Below the pieces are notes generated by a model. That model saw nothing but the letters and a program-made list of their open reading frames with translations, did not search any database and was not told the DNA's origin. This document shows positions 53,020 through 61,745 of a stretch of 64,000 nucleotides of DNA, piece after piece (the first letter of the stretch is position 1; the number at the start of each line of letters is the position of its first letter). The stretch comes from Superficieibacter sp. HKU1 (GTDB taxonomy: Bacteria; Pseudomonadota; Gammaproteobacteria; Enterobacterales; Enterobacteriaceae). Where the stretch lies: NCBI RefSeq assembly GCF_029319185.1, contig NZ_CP119754.1, positions 2,480,001-2,544,000 on the forward strand. The letters are read 5' to 3'. Position numbers and translations under genes: made by a program.

Positions 53020-54204
53020 TTACCCTACCAGTTTACGCAGCACATCCCCTCCCTGCTCAAGGCTGGCAAGCCCGCCACGCAACCAGACGCCTCTCCCGCT
53101 GTACTCCAGCCTCGCGGCATGGTCGAACTGGTCATAATCGACCGGATAGACCAGCGCCGGAATGTTGCGCGTCAGACAATGCCACAGAATTCCCGCGCCG
53201 CCGTGGTGGATCACCGCATCATAGCGGGATAACCAGCGGTCATAATCTACCCATGCTACCCGAGAAAAATTACCCTGCTGATGGCGCTGTACGCCCTGCC
53301 CGTCGCCGTCGGTAAAATGGAACTCCCACTCCGGCATCGTCTCCGCCAGCACGGCAATGGCACTGGCGACAGCATCTTTGTGCCAGTCCAGATGGGTGCC
53401 GAGCGTGACCAGCACATGTCTTTTGCCTTCTTTAAAGGCAGGCTCCTCATAGCCGAGCGGCGGCGTATAAAGCGCCGGGCCAATAAATCGCAGTGAATCA
53501 GGCCAACGTTGCGGGAATTCAAACTCGGGTTCACTGAGGGCGAGGATCCGCGTCGGCGAGTAGGCGCTTTCACTGCCGTCGGAACGGTAGAGACGCGTGA
53601 TGCCTGTCTGGCGGATCACATCACGAAAAAGCCAGAAGACAGCGCGCTTAAAGATCCTGACTTTTTGGCGATGCACAGCGTGCCAGGCACGCTCTCTTGC
53701 GTTTTTAGCCGGCATTAAACCACCGCAGTAGGCGGGTGGACCGTCCGGGCTTTCCAGTACGCAGGGCGACGGCATACTGGTCCACCAGGGCAGCGCAAAT
53801 TGATGGCAGACCTCTCCCACTATCGGTAGCGTAAAATCGGCTATAGCCAGTTCGGGAATACCGTGCTGACGCCACAGCTGCGCCAGTTCATCGGCAAAAT
53901 TTTTCAGCAGCCCGACAACCGCACGGAACTGGCGGTACAACTTTATCGGACTGGATTTGATCGCATAATTCGGGTTTGCCACCGCCAGCAATGGCCCATC
54001 GTATTCACCGGGCAGGATCAGCGCCGCAAGTCCGGCCGCCTCGATCCGCTTCTGCGCCCCTGAGGTGTTGATTATTCGGACCTGATAATGCGCCGATAAC
54101 GCTCTCCCCATGGCGAGAACCGGATGCAAATGCCCGGCAAATGGCGGAGCCAGCAGATCAATGCGGCTGATACCAGCGGGGATCAAATCGAGTAAGCGTT
54201 GCAT
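53020..54204 (-). CDS. MGT-type (GT1) glycosyltransferase, last gene of lipid cluster
   Basis: 394 residues of the UDP-glycosyltransferase/macroside GT1 (GT-B) type that glycosylates small lipophilic acceptors such as zeaxanthin or macrolides. N-terminal acceptor domain opens with LAPPFAGHLHPVLAMGRAL; the donor domain shows LVTLGTH and the nucleotide-binding HHGGAG at 333-338, then PVDYDQFDHAARLE. Only about 35 residues follow this last motif, fewer than is common, so the C-terminal helix may be clipped near the tRNA junction. The ATG at 54204 overlaps the preceding TAA (TAATG) behind AGGACCC; an ATG at 54231 is less likely. Sugar and acceptor unknown. Confidence 0.8.
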   Translation of the reverse strand: MQRLLDLIPAGISRIDLLAPPFAGHLHPVLAMGRALSAHYQVRIINTSGAQKRIEAAGLAALILPGEYDGPLLAVANPNYAIKSSPIKLYRQFRAVVGLLKNFADELAQLWRQHGIPELAIADFTLPIVGEVCHQFALPWWTSMPSPCVLESPDGPPAYCGGLMPAKNARERAWHAVHRQKVRIFKRAVFWLFRDVIRQTGITRLYRSDGSESAYSPTRILALSEPEFEFPQRWPDSLRFIGPALYTPPLGYEEPAFKEGKRHVLVTLGTHLDWHKDAVASAIAVLAETMPEWEFHFTDGDGQGVQRHQQGNFSRVAWVDYDRWLSRYDAVIHHGGAGILWHCLTRNIPALVYPVDYDQFDHAARLEYSGRGVWLRGGLASLEQGGDVLRKLVG

Positions 54205-54746
54205 TAAAGGGTCCTGATAAAACGTGTGCACCTGTCAGTCAGCTCAGGTTGAGAAAGATAATTCATATGCCCGCAGGCAATATATTCATCCACATCGCGA
54301 AACCATAACCGGGAAATCCAGTCCTGCCGTCCCTGAACCAGCAAGTGCCTGCACGCCGGGCGACGCCGGGCTACCGGCCCGAAGGCAAAAATACTCACCC
54401 GCGGCATCACTGAAGCAGGAAGCTGAAGATTATTAAACAATTCAAGCCCACAACTTCCGCACAGCAGCAGCGTATGATCGGCAGATGCCAGCAGCGCCAG
54501 CGCCCCCGCCTGATAAGCGCCGACGAACGCCGGACGGCGCGAGCCAAGATAATCTCGCGCGTTGTTGATACTCGCTCGCAGCAACGGCGTGGCTTGCCAG
54601 GCTTCGCCTTGCGCTATCCACGGGAAATTTACCGCTATGCCTTCAGTATTCTTTCCCAGCCCGGCCATAAAAGCGTGCTGTTCCGGGCTTAACGAGGTGT
54701 TTCCCGGCTGGCTTCTGCCGGTAAGAAATGCAATTTGTAAGCTCAT
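54204..54746 (-). CDS. Degenerate alpha/beta-hydrolase-like protein
   Basis: 180 residues, soluble. The layout resembles a small alpha/beta hydrolase: a nucleophile-elbow-like GAYQAGALALL at 76-86, a strand with HLLVQGRQDWISRLW near 133-147, and a His near the end in CGHMNYL (159-163). The elbow has Tyr where the catalytic Ser belongs, so ordinary esterase chemistry is doubtful. It overlaps the upstream GT2 gene by 4 bases and the downstream GT1 by one. It could be a binding or scaffold partner or a non-canonical hydrolase. Fold assignment is by pattern only. Confidence 0.6.
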   Translation of the reverse strand: MSLQIAFLTGRSQPGNTSLSPEQHAFMAGLGKNTEGIAVNFPWIAQGEAWQATPLLRASINNARDYLGSRRPAFVGAYQAGALALLASADHTLLLCGSCGLELFNNLQLPASVMPRVSIFAFGPVARRRPACRHLLVQGRQDWISRLWFRDVDEYIACGHMNYLSQPELTDRCTRFIRTL

Positions 54747-55876
54747 CGTGAAATAAAACGATCGTTGCTGAAAATACGGTAGCGCCGTGAGCGCCAGTAA
54801 ATGGTGTGGTTAACAAGCGCATGGAGCAAATGCAGCGGCTGGAGCAACTCGGATAACAGCGAGAGCAGCGGATGCGATGAGATATGCGTTGAAACCTCGC
54901 GTTGTACCCGGCGTAGCACAAGGTGGCGAATAACCAGAACACCCGTCATGATAGCCGCGTCAACCGCATCGCCACTCAGGGCCAGAATTAACATCGACCA
55001 GAGTAACAGCGGATGAAGGCCCTGAAGCAGGAAAATAGCCAGATTGACCGGCACCGATTTCTCCCGCATCAGCAGCGTGGCAAACAGAAACCAGCGATGC
55101 ATCTGGCGGCTATAGCGCCTGAAATCCGGCACGCTGGTTTGTACCTGAACGGACGCCGTGGACTGAACGATATTGACCTTTTCACGCGCCAGCAGGCTTG
55201 CCAGCGCCAGATCGTCCGTCAAATGATGCATGATCGATGTAAACCCTCCAACCCTTTCCAGCACGGCGCGATGCAAAACATAACACATGCCGTTCAGGGT
55301 TAACGGACGAGTAAAAGGCAATAAGGGAAGATAGGTCAGCGCCGCGTTATCGTTAACGAACTGCGCCAGCAGGCGTGACGGCAGTGTTTGCGCGGCACAA
55401 TAATACGGTAGCGCGGTCACCAGCGACGCGGCATCCAGCTCACTTAACATTCTGTGCAACGAGGCCGCACTCAGCGTCGCGTCATCGTCCAGCACCATCA
55501 CCCAGTCAGTTTTTACCTGCGCCCTCGCCTGCTCAAGTTTGAATAGCTTGGGGTTCTGCCCTTGCGGCGCAGGCGGGTAACGAAGCAGCGTGATAGCGCA
55601 GTGCGGATTACGCTGCTGCAAATCCTGCGTGACGCGCCATCCTTGATCGTCATCGTCATCCACCAGCCACAGAAAATGCGCATCAGGTAAATGGTGCAGA
55701 TTTGATTGCAGAACCGACGCCAGCGCCGGATCGCCACCGAGGATCGGTTGCATCACGGTGACGTCACCGCTGCTTAGTGCACACTCGCGCCGGGGAAGGC
55801 GCAACATCTTAAGTGCAAATCCTGACTTAAACAGGAGTATGACCAGCCACAGTAACGCTATCGCTATCATTGCCAT
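54743..55876 (-). CDS. GT2 glycosyltransferase, ceramide-glucosyltransferase/HpnI-like
   Basis: 377 residues. An N-terminal membrane anchor (residues 3-22) precedes a GT-A domain with the ceramide glucosyltransferase signature: D1 region with NPKLFKLEQA near 108, DDDA at 130-133, HHLTDDLAL at 217-225 and (Q/R)XXRW as QMHRW at 258-262. Two or three C-terminal membrane segments and a basic tail (IYWRSRRYRI) follow. Such enzymes add a sugar to ceramide or hopanoid lipids at the cytoplasmic membrane face. The start is 55876, or ATG 55870, which overlaps the preceding TGA. The acceptor lipid here is unknown. Confidence 0.8.
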   Translation of the reverse strand: MAMIAIALLWLVILLFKSGFALKMLRLPRRECALSSGDVTVMQPILGGDPALASVLQSNLHHLPDAHFLWLVDDDDDQGWRVTQDLQQRNPHCAITLLRYPPAPQGQNPKLFKLEQARAQVKTDWVMVLDDDATLSAASLHRMLSELDAASLVTALPYYCAAQTLPSRLLAQFVNDNAALTYLPLLPFTRPLTLNGMCYVLHRAVLERVGGFTSIMHHLTDDLALASLLAREKVNIVQSTASVQVQTSVPDFRRYSRQMHRWFLFATLLMREKSVPVNLAIFLLQGLHPLLLWSMLILALSGDAVDAAIMTGVLVIRHLVLRRVQREVSTHISSHPLLSLLSELLQPLHLLHALVNHTIYWRSRRYRIFSNDRFISR

Positions 55877-56829
55877 TGCGCCTTATAGTCCTGTAAAAAA
55901 CGGGTCAGACTGACGGGGAACGGGACTTGCGGCGCACCGAAATCCTCCAGCATCAGACTGACGTCCAGGGTTGCGGAGTAGCCAAAAACGCCCACGCCAA
56001 AACGGGTGATCGGCGGCTCGCCGCCGAGCGGCAGACTGCGCCAGAGCCACTCCAGCCCACCGGCAATACGCAGCGCTTTCGCCACTGAAAGCGTGCGCGT
56101 CGGCACGGGTAAATCAAGCTGGTTTAACACCGTTTGCAGCAATGCCTCCGTAGCCAGCGGATGCGCGGCAGAAATGTTATAGCAGGGTTTCAGGCGCGCA
56201 GACATGGCCGCCAGCATCAGGTAATCACACAGCGTAGTCACGTGCATTATCTCAGCCTGCGCCGGATGTTCGCTGCGCAGATTGACCAGCCTTTTTTTCC
56301 GCGCGGCCTCCAGCAGCGGCGGCAGCAATAATGCGTCACCAGCACCAAATACCGCACAGGGGCGAAAAATTGTCTTCTCTCCGGCGTAATCGTTGACCAG
56401 CTGCTCGGCCAGATATTTGCTACGCCCGTACTCGCTGGTAAAAGCGTGCCCGAGGGCCGCGTGTTCAGGCAGATGATATTGATGGGCGAACCGATAATAT
56501 ACCGCCGCCGTAGAGATAAAAATCAGCCGGGGTAGCTGACGGGCATGACAAAATGCAATCACCTGGCGCGTGGTCTCAACGTTATCGCGATAATATTGCG
56601 CCGCGCTGCCCCAGGGTGAGGCTCTTCCCGCCGCGTGGATCACCACATCCGGTTCAACATCAAGCGTCTGCAACTGGTCGAGCGGAAGGGCCTGATAGCT
56701 CACCCCGGGTGGAAGATCCTGCAACGTCCGGCGGCCTGTGCCATACAACGATACCCGTGGATCGGCGGCAAAACGGCGCAGAAAAGCACTGCCAATAAAG
56801 CCGGACGCGCCGGTTACCAACACCTTCAT
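55867..56829 (-). CDS. NAD(P)-dependent oxidoreductase/epimerase (cluster copy 1)
   Basis: 320-residue extended short-chain dehydrogenase (NAD-dependent epimerase/3beta-HSD type). Rossmann motif TGASGFIG at 6-13, active-site YGRSK at 134-138 with upstream Ser in FISTAAVYY. It shares blocks with the second cluster oxidoreductase at 61723-62736 (SPWG near 71, ISTxAVY, SxxYxxSKxxAEQ and EPPITRF near the C terminus), so the two are paralogues. Probably reduces or oxidises a beta-oxygen function on the lipid intermediate, or modifies a sugar nucleotide; I favour the former because 3beta-HSD-like relatives occur with condensing enzymes. Confidence 0.75.
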   Translation of the reverse strand: MKVLVTGASGFIGSAFLRRFAADPRVSLYGTGRRTLQDLPPGVSYQALPLDQLQTLDVEPDVVIHAAGRASPWGSAAQYYRDNVETTRQVIAFCHARQLPRLIFISTAAVYYRFAHQYHLPEHAALGHAFTSEYGRSKYLAEQLVNDYAGEKTIFRPCAVFGAGDALLLPPLLEAARKKRLVNLRSEHPAQAEIMHVTTLCDYLMLAAMSARLKPCYNISAAHPLATEALLQTVLNQLDLPVPTRTLSVAKALRIAGGLEWLWRSLPLGGEPPITRFGVGVFGYSATLDVSLMLEDFGAPQVPFPVSLTRFLQDYKAQWQ

Positions 56830-57938
56830 GGCCCGCTATCCGCACGTTGAGGAGATTCGCCCATCCGTTGCAGAAAGCGTTGCTGTAGCGACAGCAAATC
56901 CCGCAACGTCAGTCGCCGGTAATCCAGTCCCTGCTGACCGGCAATGCTGGCAATAATGCCGCTGAGCGCCGGATAGTGGCGATGATGCCAGTGGGGAAAG
57001 AGATGATGGGTTAAATGAAGATTAATCCCGCCAAGCCAGTACCCTATCCACGCGGGCGTGGGGAGCCAGTCAAAGGTCGTGGCAAACGTATGCTCCAATC
57101 TGCCCTGCGGCATTCGTCCCTCGCCAGGCGGAAGATAATGGTGCCCTTTAGCCCAGTGAGTACCAATGATCAGCATGACGAAAATCAGTGACGCTACCAT
57201 CTGGCTGACGGCCCAGGTTATCAGCACGGCAGCTACCCCAAATCGATCCGTCAGTAGCCAAAGAAGGAGTCCGGGCGCGATAATCATATGCACGATTTTG
57301 CTGACGAGAAAACGGCTCCAGCCAGCGATACCATGATGCGTCAGATGCGGCGTGACCGGAGTCAGCCCTGCTCTGTCGAGCCAGTCGACAACCCAGATAT
57401 ACCAGGGGAAGGTCATCCCGGCGATCAGCGGCCAGTAAAATCGCTGTAACCGCATGAAAGGCCGCCAGCGCTGCCACGGCGTCTGACGCAGCAGGCCGTT
57501 TTCAGCGATATCCGGATCGTAGTACTCGACATTAGTAAAACCGTGATGAAACCTGACGTGGCGCACGCGCCAGCAGTCTGCGTCCAGTCCCAGCGGGAGC
57601 GCTGCGAAGAAACTGAGCCAGGCGTTCGCCCGTTTCCCCCGCAGAAAAGCATTGTGCGAGGCGTCGTGTACCACGTTAACCGCCAGCAGCATGGCGCAGA
57701 GCATCACCGCCAGATATGCCAGAAAAAAGAAAACGGCACTCTGCTGGCGAAGCGCCACGACATAGCAAATAAAGCCCGCCACGACCAGCGCCAGCGCCTT
57801 GCCGATCGCCCATCGGTCGGCATAACGATGATCGCCACGCGACGTCAATAAGGCCTGGCTTTGTGAATGCAACGCTTTAACCAGCGCCGGATTATCGGCG
57901 GGAAAGGTCAGCCGCCCCCGGGGGTTAAACAGATTCAC
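56826..57938 (-). CDS. Membrane fatty acid desaturase
   Basis: 370-residue integral-membrane di-iron desaturase. The three histidine boxes are complete: HDASH at 91-95, HVRFHH at 127-132 and HLTHH at 308-312. Hydrophobic pairs lie near 48-95 and 195-270. This is the DesA/acyl-lipid or acyl-CoA desaturase class (FA_desaturase), different from E. coli FabA-type unsaturation, which is soluble and anaerobic. The reaction needs O2 and an electron donor, and no ferredoxin or reductase is encoded nearby. Overlaps the downstream oxidoreductase by 4 bases and the upstream gene by 14. Confidence 0.85.
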   Translation of the reverse strand: MNLFNPRGRLTFPADNPALVKALHSQSQALLTSRGDHRYADRWAIGKALALVVAGFICYVVALRQQSAVFFFLAYLAVMLCAMLLAVNVVHDASHNAFLRGKRANAWLSFFAALPLGLDADCWRVRHVRFHHGFTNVEYYDPDIAENGLLRQTPWQRWRPFMRLQRFYWPLIAGMTFPWYIWVVDWLDRAGLTPVTPHLTHHGIAGWSRFLVSKIVHMIIAPGLLLWLLTDRFGVAAVLITWAVSQMVASLIFVMLIIGTHWAKGHHYLPPGEGRMPQGRLEHTFATTFDWLPTPAWIGYWLGGINLHLTHHLFPHWHHRHYPALSGIIASIAGQQGLDYRRLTLRDLLSLQQRFLQRMGESPQRADSGP

Positions 57939-59049
57939 ACTTGCCTCCCGCGGTACGGGTTCCCATTCCGCAGGCCAGGATCACGCTATGTGCAACCAGC
58001 AGAAGAGTGAGGATCGGCGCAAAAGGCACCACCCCGGCAAACAGTATCGCAAAAACGAGCAGCGACAATGTCACCGCGCACCAGGCTATTTTCCCCCAGC
58101 GCTGCCCGTCACTGACGCCACCCAATGCAACGGAACCGGCCGCCAGCAGGACAAACAGCAGCGCCTGCGCCAGCGAGACATGTTGAATATCGTAGCCATA
58201 ACGCTGGATGTAACCCAGCACCAGCATAAACAGCAACAATGCCCCGGTGACGATGGGCAACGTGGCGCAGATGAAGTGACGCTCAGGCGTTCGTCCGGTT
58301 TGTGAAGTACCGATCAGTTGCTGAAATGGCAGATTACTCTCCCGCAGCGGATTGGCAGAAAGCTGACTGCCCTTCACGCCAAAAGCGGTCATCTGAGACG
58401 GCGGCATGGCGCAAAGCGTACCGAATAACCGGTCCCAGAGAATAAAGGTGCCGCCATAATTCGTATCCGCGTAGCGCCGCTCGTTAAGGTGATGGACACG
58501 ATGATGCCACGGGGTTATGAAAATCTTTTCAAGCCAGCCGAGACGGGGAGTCAACGCATTATGATTAAAAAACTGGATGCTGTAGTGGATGACAGAAACC
58601 GCCAGGTAGACGCTCAACGGCACCCCGCACAGCGCCAGCAGCATAAAAAAAGGAATCGAGGTCAGAGAGGAGTACCAGGAGTTTCTTACGCCCAGCGACA
58701 GGTTATAATTCTCTCCGTGATGATGCACAACGTGTACCGCCCACAACCCTCGCCATTCATGATGCAGACGGTGAAGCCAGTAGAAGCAAAAATCCCACAC
58801 CAGCAACGTGAACAGCCATACCCAAACCGTAGCGATGCCGTCAAAAAGATGCAGATTAGCGTACTGAAGTATCAGCGCATAACACAGCACTTCCAGACAG
58901 CGAAACAGCCACAGAATGATGTGCCCGGAATTAATATTAAAAATGATGTCGTGCCAGTCTATTTTCTGCCGCCCCGTCACCTGCAAAAAGCAGGCCTCGC
59001 CGAATACCAGCGCGATCATAAACAGGATCGGGATCAGTAACTCACTCAT
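57925..59049 (-). CDS. Sterol desaturase/fatty acid hydroxylase superfamily protein
   Basis: 374-residue membrane di-iron protein. Histidine clusters HRLHH at 93-97, HVVHHH at 106-111 and HHRVHH at 182-187 define the superfamily of sterol C5/C4 oxidases, sphingolipid hydroxylases and alkylglycerol monooxygenase. The N-terminal half has four membrane segments, and the C-terminal extension (residues about 270-370) adds three or four more, unusual for the basic domain. Start placed at ATG 59049, overlapping the upstream TGA by 8 bases; a longer frame upstream is antisense-like. Probably hydroxylates or cleaves a lipid chain. Confidence 0.82.
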   Translation of the reverse strand: MSELLIPILFMIALVFGEACFLQVTGRQKIDWHDIIFNINSGHIILWLFRCLEVLCYALILQYANLHLFDGIATVWVWLFTLLVWDFCFYWLHRLHHEWRGLWAVHVVHHHGENYNLSLGVRNSWYSSLTSIPFFMLLALCGVPLSVYLAVSVIHYSIQFFNHNALTPRLGWLEKIFITPWHHRVHHLNERRYADTNYGGTFILWDRLFGTLCAMPPSQMTAFGVKGSQLSANPLRESNLPFQQLIGTSQTGRTPERHFICATLPIVTGALLLFMLVLGYIQRYGYDIQHVSLAQALLFVLLAAGSVALGGVSDGQRWGKIAWCAVTLSLLVFAILFAGVVPFAPILTLLLVAHSVILACGMGTRTAGGKCESV

Positions 59050-59656
59050 AGCGTATTTCCCTGTGTTGTTTTTTCCGTATTTCCAGATGCATTGCCAGCC
59101 AGCCGCTGCCCCATGCCAGCAGCGCGCCGCCCAGCAAATCAATAAATAAGTGTCTGCGCAGTTGCAGAATAGAAAACGCAATAGCCAGCGCCCACAGCAC
59201 ACTTGTGGCAGTGATAAAAAAGCGTCCTCGCGCGGCGATGGCGACGACGGCAAGGATGGTCAGCGCCGCGTGTAATGAGGGGAAGCAATTTTGGCTGGAG
59301 TCGATCTCAATCAGCCAGCCCAGCACGGCGGAGGAGGTACCGTCATGTGCCACCGGTGGATAGTGCATCGTCGTCGGCCATAACACATAAATGACTCCGG
59401 CCCCCAGCGCCGATAACTGCATGGCACAGGCAAGCCAGCGTAAACGAGATAACGGCACCAGCAGATAGCCTGCGGGCACAATCAAAAAAAACGATAAATA
59501 GAGCCAGATGGCGGATGATGAAAACGGAATTGCGCTGTCGACTGCCCACGCGGTGAGCGGGTGCCCCTCGCCCTGGAGGCGATCGCAAAACGAATAAATC
59601 AACCCAACGGTTCCCCAGCCAAACAGCATCTGTTTTAGTCGCTGTACGATAGCCAT
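59042..59656 (-). CDS. PAP2-superfamily membrane protein, Aur1-like
   Basis: 204 residues with about five membrane segments. Motifs NCFPSLHAALT at 123-133 and RRHLFIDLLGG at 167-177 fit the inositol-phosphorylceramide synthase-like (Aur1/PAP2_3) branch, in which His and Asp carry out phosphotransfer or dephosphorylation on lipid phosphates. Start is ATG 59656, overlapping the ligase stop as TAATG after GAGGGAGG. In context it could remove a phosphate from a lipid intermediate or transfer a polar head group. Confidence 0.78.
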   Translation of the reverse strand: MAIVQRLKQMLFGWGTVGLIYSFCDRLQGEGHPLTAWAVDSAIPFSSSAIWLYLSFFLIVPAGYLLVPLSRLRWLACAMQLSALGAGVIYVLWPTTMHYPPVAHDGTSSAVLGWLIEIDSSQNCFPSLHAALTILAVVAIAARGRFFITATSVLWALAIAFSILQLRRHLFIDLLGGALLAWGSGWLAMHLEIRKKQHREIRYE

Positions 59657-60942
59657 TACGCCTCCCTCCACTGGCGGATGATGCGCCGCCGCTTTGCGCC
59701 GAACTGCACCTCCGGGCGCTGTGAAACCAGCTGCCATTTCAGGCGTTGCACATCTATGCCCTGGCGGGCAAAAAACGTATTTAACGCCAGCTGGCAGGCT
59801 TCCAGCACGGCGGGTTCGCAGTCCGCCGTCAAACACAGCGTACCCGCCGCCGTCTGTACCAGCCGGTAGTCTGCGCCAGGCGGTAGCGTTATCGCCAGCA
59901 CCCGGCTACAGGGATCGGCAAAGACCCCTTTCCCCTGCCCGCTGGCGTCAGGTAACTGCAAACTATCGTCCTGGCGACCTTCAATACGGGCAATCGTCCG
60001 CGTCACGCTACCGCAGGGACACGGCTCCTTGCCTGCCACCAGTACGTCATCAAGCCGGTAGCGAACCACAGGCTGCGTGCGGCGGGTAAAGTCGGTAATA
60101 ATGGGAATGAAGCGGTGTTCATCCAGCCACTCAGGCTCGACGTGAATAAATTCCTCGTTCAGATGCAGCGTGCCGCAGACACAGGTCGATGCCAGAAACC
60201 CTTCCGTCGCCTGATAAATCTCGCCCACCTCGCCAAATGCCTGGCGCAGCAACACGCGATCGTGATCTTCCAGCACTTCCGCTACCGAAATCACTTTTTT
60301 AACTGTAAGCATCAGGGTACCGGCAAGAACCTCCAGCGCCAGCGCGCGCAGCACCTGAGCGGGGGCGACGATAATGGTGGGGGATTGTGCCTCAAGCCGC
60401 GCCAGCTGCGGCGCAAACGGAGCGAGCAGATCGTAAAATGCCAGACTGAGCCAGCGGTTATTGACGCTGCGATACAGATTGTTATCCGCACGCAGAAAGA
60501 GCGCCACGCGCTCGCCCGCCAGTAAACCATCGGGCAGCACTTTTGCCAGAATCGCCCCCGCCCACAGCGTTTGTTCTTGCGGACTCACCACAAACAACCC
60601 GCGCCGTCCGGAGGTGCCGGACGACAAACCGACGCTGAAACGTCCGACTTTAGGCGAAAAATCACGGCTTTGTTCGCTGCGCAGTGCACATGCCATCAGC
60701 TCGTCGCGCTGTAGTCCGGCGGTGTTCATGTCATCGAAATGCGCCATCATTAACGCTTTATCCATCGTTGGCCACTCCTGAAACGGCAGCGCAAGATAGC
60801 GGCGGAACCACGGGCTTTTCGTCAGCACGCTGCGGCGAAACGTGCGCATTTTTTTGTTCTGCCACGCTTCAAGCCTCGCGCGATCGGTAAAACGCAGTTT
60901 ACGGGTGCGGAAATAGTGCCAGAGCAGATGAAATGGGATCAC
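59656..60942 (-). CDS. F390-synthetase/PaaK-like adenylate-forming enzyme
   Basis: 428-residue ANL-superfamily protein of the coenzyme F390 synthetase/phenylacetate-CoA ligase branch. Visible core motifs: the P-loop SSGTSGRRG at 107-115, YQATEGFLA at 243-251 (adenine/acyl pocket), YRLDDV at 295-300 and EGRQDD at 321-326. A CPCGS near 308 may bind zinc, as in some relatives. It should activate a carboxylate as an acyl-AMP and pass it to CoA, an amine or an alcohol. There is no carrier protein in the cluster. Stops with a TAATG overlap to the PAP2 gene and overlaps the MBL gene by 4 bases. Confidence 0.8.
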   Translation of the reverse strand: MIPFHLLWHYFRTRKLRFTDRARLEAWQNKKMRTFRRSVLTKSPWFRRYLALPFQEWPTMDKALMMAHFDDMNTAGLQRDELMACALRSEQSRDFSPKVGRFSVGLSSGTSGRRGLFVVSPQEQTLWAGAILAKVLPDGLLAGERVALFLRADNNLYRSVNNRWLSLAFYDLLAPFAPQLARLEAQSPTIIVAPAQVLRALALEVLAGTLMLTVKKVISVAEVLEDHDRVLLRQAFGEVGEIYQATEGFLASTCVCGTLHLNEEFIHVEPEWLDEHRFIPIITDFTRRTQPVVRYRLDDVLVAGKEPCPCGSVTRTIARIEGRQDDSLQLPDASGQGKGVFADPCSRVLAITLPPGADYRLVQTAAGTLCLTADCEPAVLEACQLALNTFFARQGIDVQRLKWQLVSQRPEVQFGAKRRRIIRQWREA

Positions 60943-61745
60943 AAATCGCCCTCGTGGCAGAGGCGAATATCCACCGAGCCCTGTTGCCAGAGCTGGTTAA
61001 GCCGCTCAAGCGTCTGGTAATAGGCCGTCGCATCCGCCATCACCAGATTTGCCAGCCGTGAGGGGCCACGCAACTCGCGGTAGTTTGCTGGCGACCAGGC
61101 GGCATCGGCTGCCAGCAGCGTCCAGCCATCGTCGGTCAGTATGAACGCACCAATGTGCCCGGCGGCGTGGCCAGGAAGCGGAACCAGAATAATTTGCCCC
61201 TCGCTCCCCGGCAGTACGTAGCCGTGCGTAAACGGCGCCAGCGCGGCGGGAAGTTGCCGCGCGTCAAAACCTTCGATAAAGGTTAATGACGTCTCAAAAT
61301 CCGCCGGGAACAACCCCGGAACGAATGCCTGGCGCAGGGCCGCGAATCCACGCAGCGTTCTGACCTGCTCCCAGCCTTCGCCCGAGCAAATACACTTCAC
61401 GCCGGGAAAATCACGCAGCCCGGCGACATGGTCAGCGTGAAAGTGCGACAGAATGATGCCCTGAATATCGCCGCCGACCAGCCCCTGCGCAAGCAGTTGC
61501 CGGGCCAGCGACTCTTCAGGATCGAAATACACCGGCGTAACCTGGCGGTAAATTCTGAAGACGCCTGAGCGGGTATACTGTTCAAACCAGGAGGCGTAGC
61601 CGGTATCCCACAGCCAGCGCCTGTCGCCCACCTCCAGCAGCCAGGCCCGCGACGGAAACCGACAGACGCGCAGCCCGGCCCCCTTCAGCGCCATGCAGCC
61701 AATATGAGTACAGTATCCCACTTCAAAGGCGGTGATTGTGGCCAT
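60939..61745 (-). CDS. MBL-fold metallohydrolase
   Basis: 268-residue soluble metallo-beta-lactamase-fold enzyme with the full di-metal ligand set: HFHADH at 101-106, PGHAAGH with His193 and His197, Asp214 in LAADAAW, and a C-terminal His in CHEGDL. The look is that of the AHL-lactonase/glyoxalase II group, which hydrolyses lactones or thioesters. In this cluster it could release or edit an acyl thioester or open a lactone. Starts inside the end of the preceding oxidoreductase (23-base overlap). Confidence 0.8.
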   Translation of the reverse strand: MATITAFEVGYCTHIGCMALKGAGLRVCRFPSRAWLLEVGDRRWLWDTGYASWFEQYTRSGVFRIYRQVTPVYFDPEESLARQLLAQGLVGGDIQGIILSHFHADHVAGLRDFPGVKCICSGEGWEQVRTLRGFAALRQAFVPGLFPADFETSLTFIEGFDARQLPAALAPFTHGYVLPGSEGQIILVPLPGHAAGHIGAFILTDDGWTLLAADAAWSPANYRELRGPSRLANLVMADATAYYQTLERLNQLWQQGSVDIRLCHEGDL

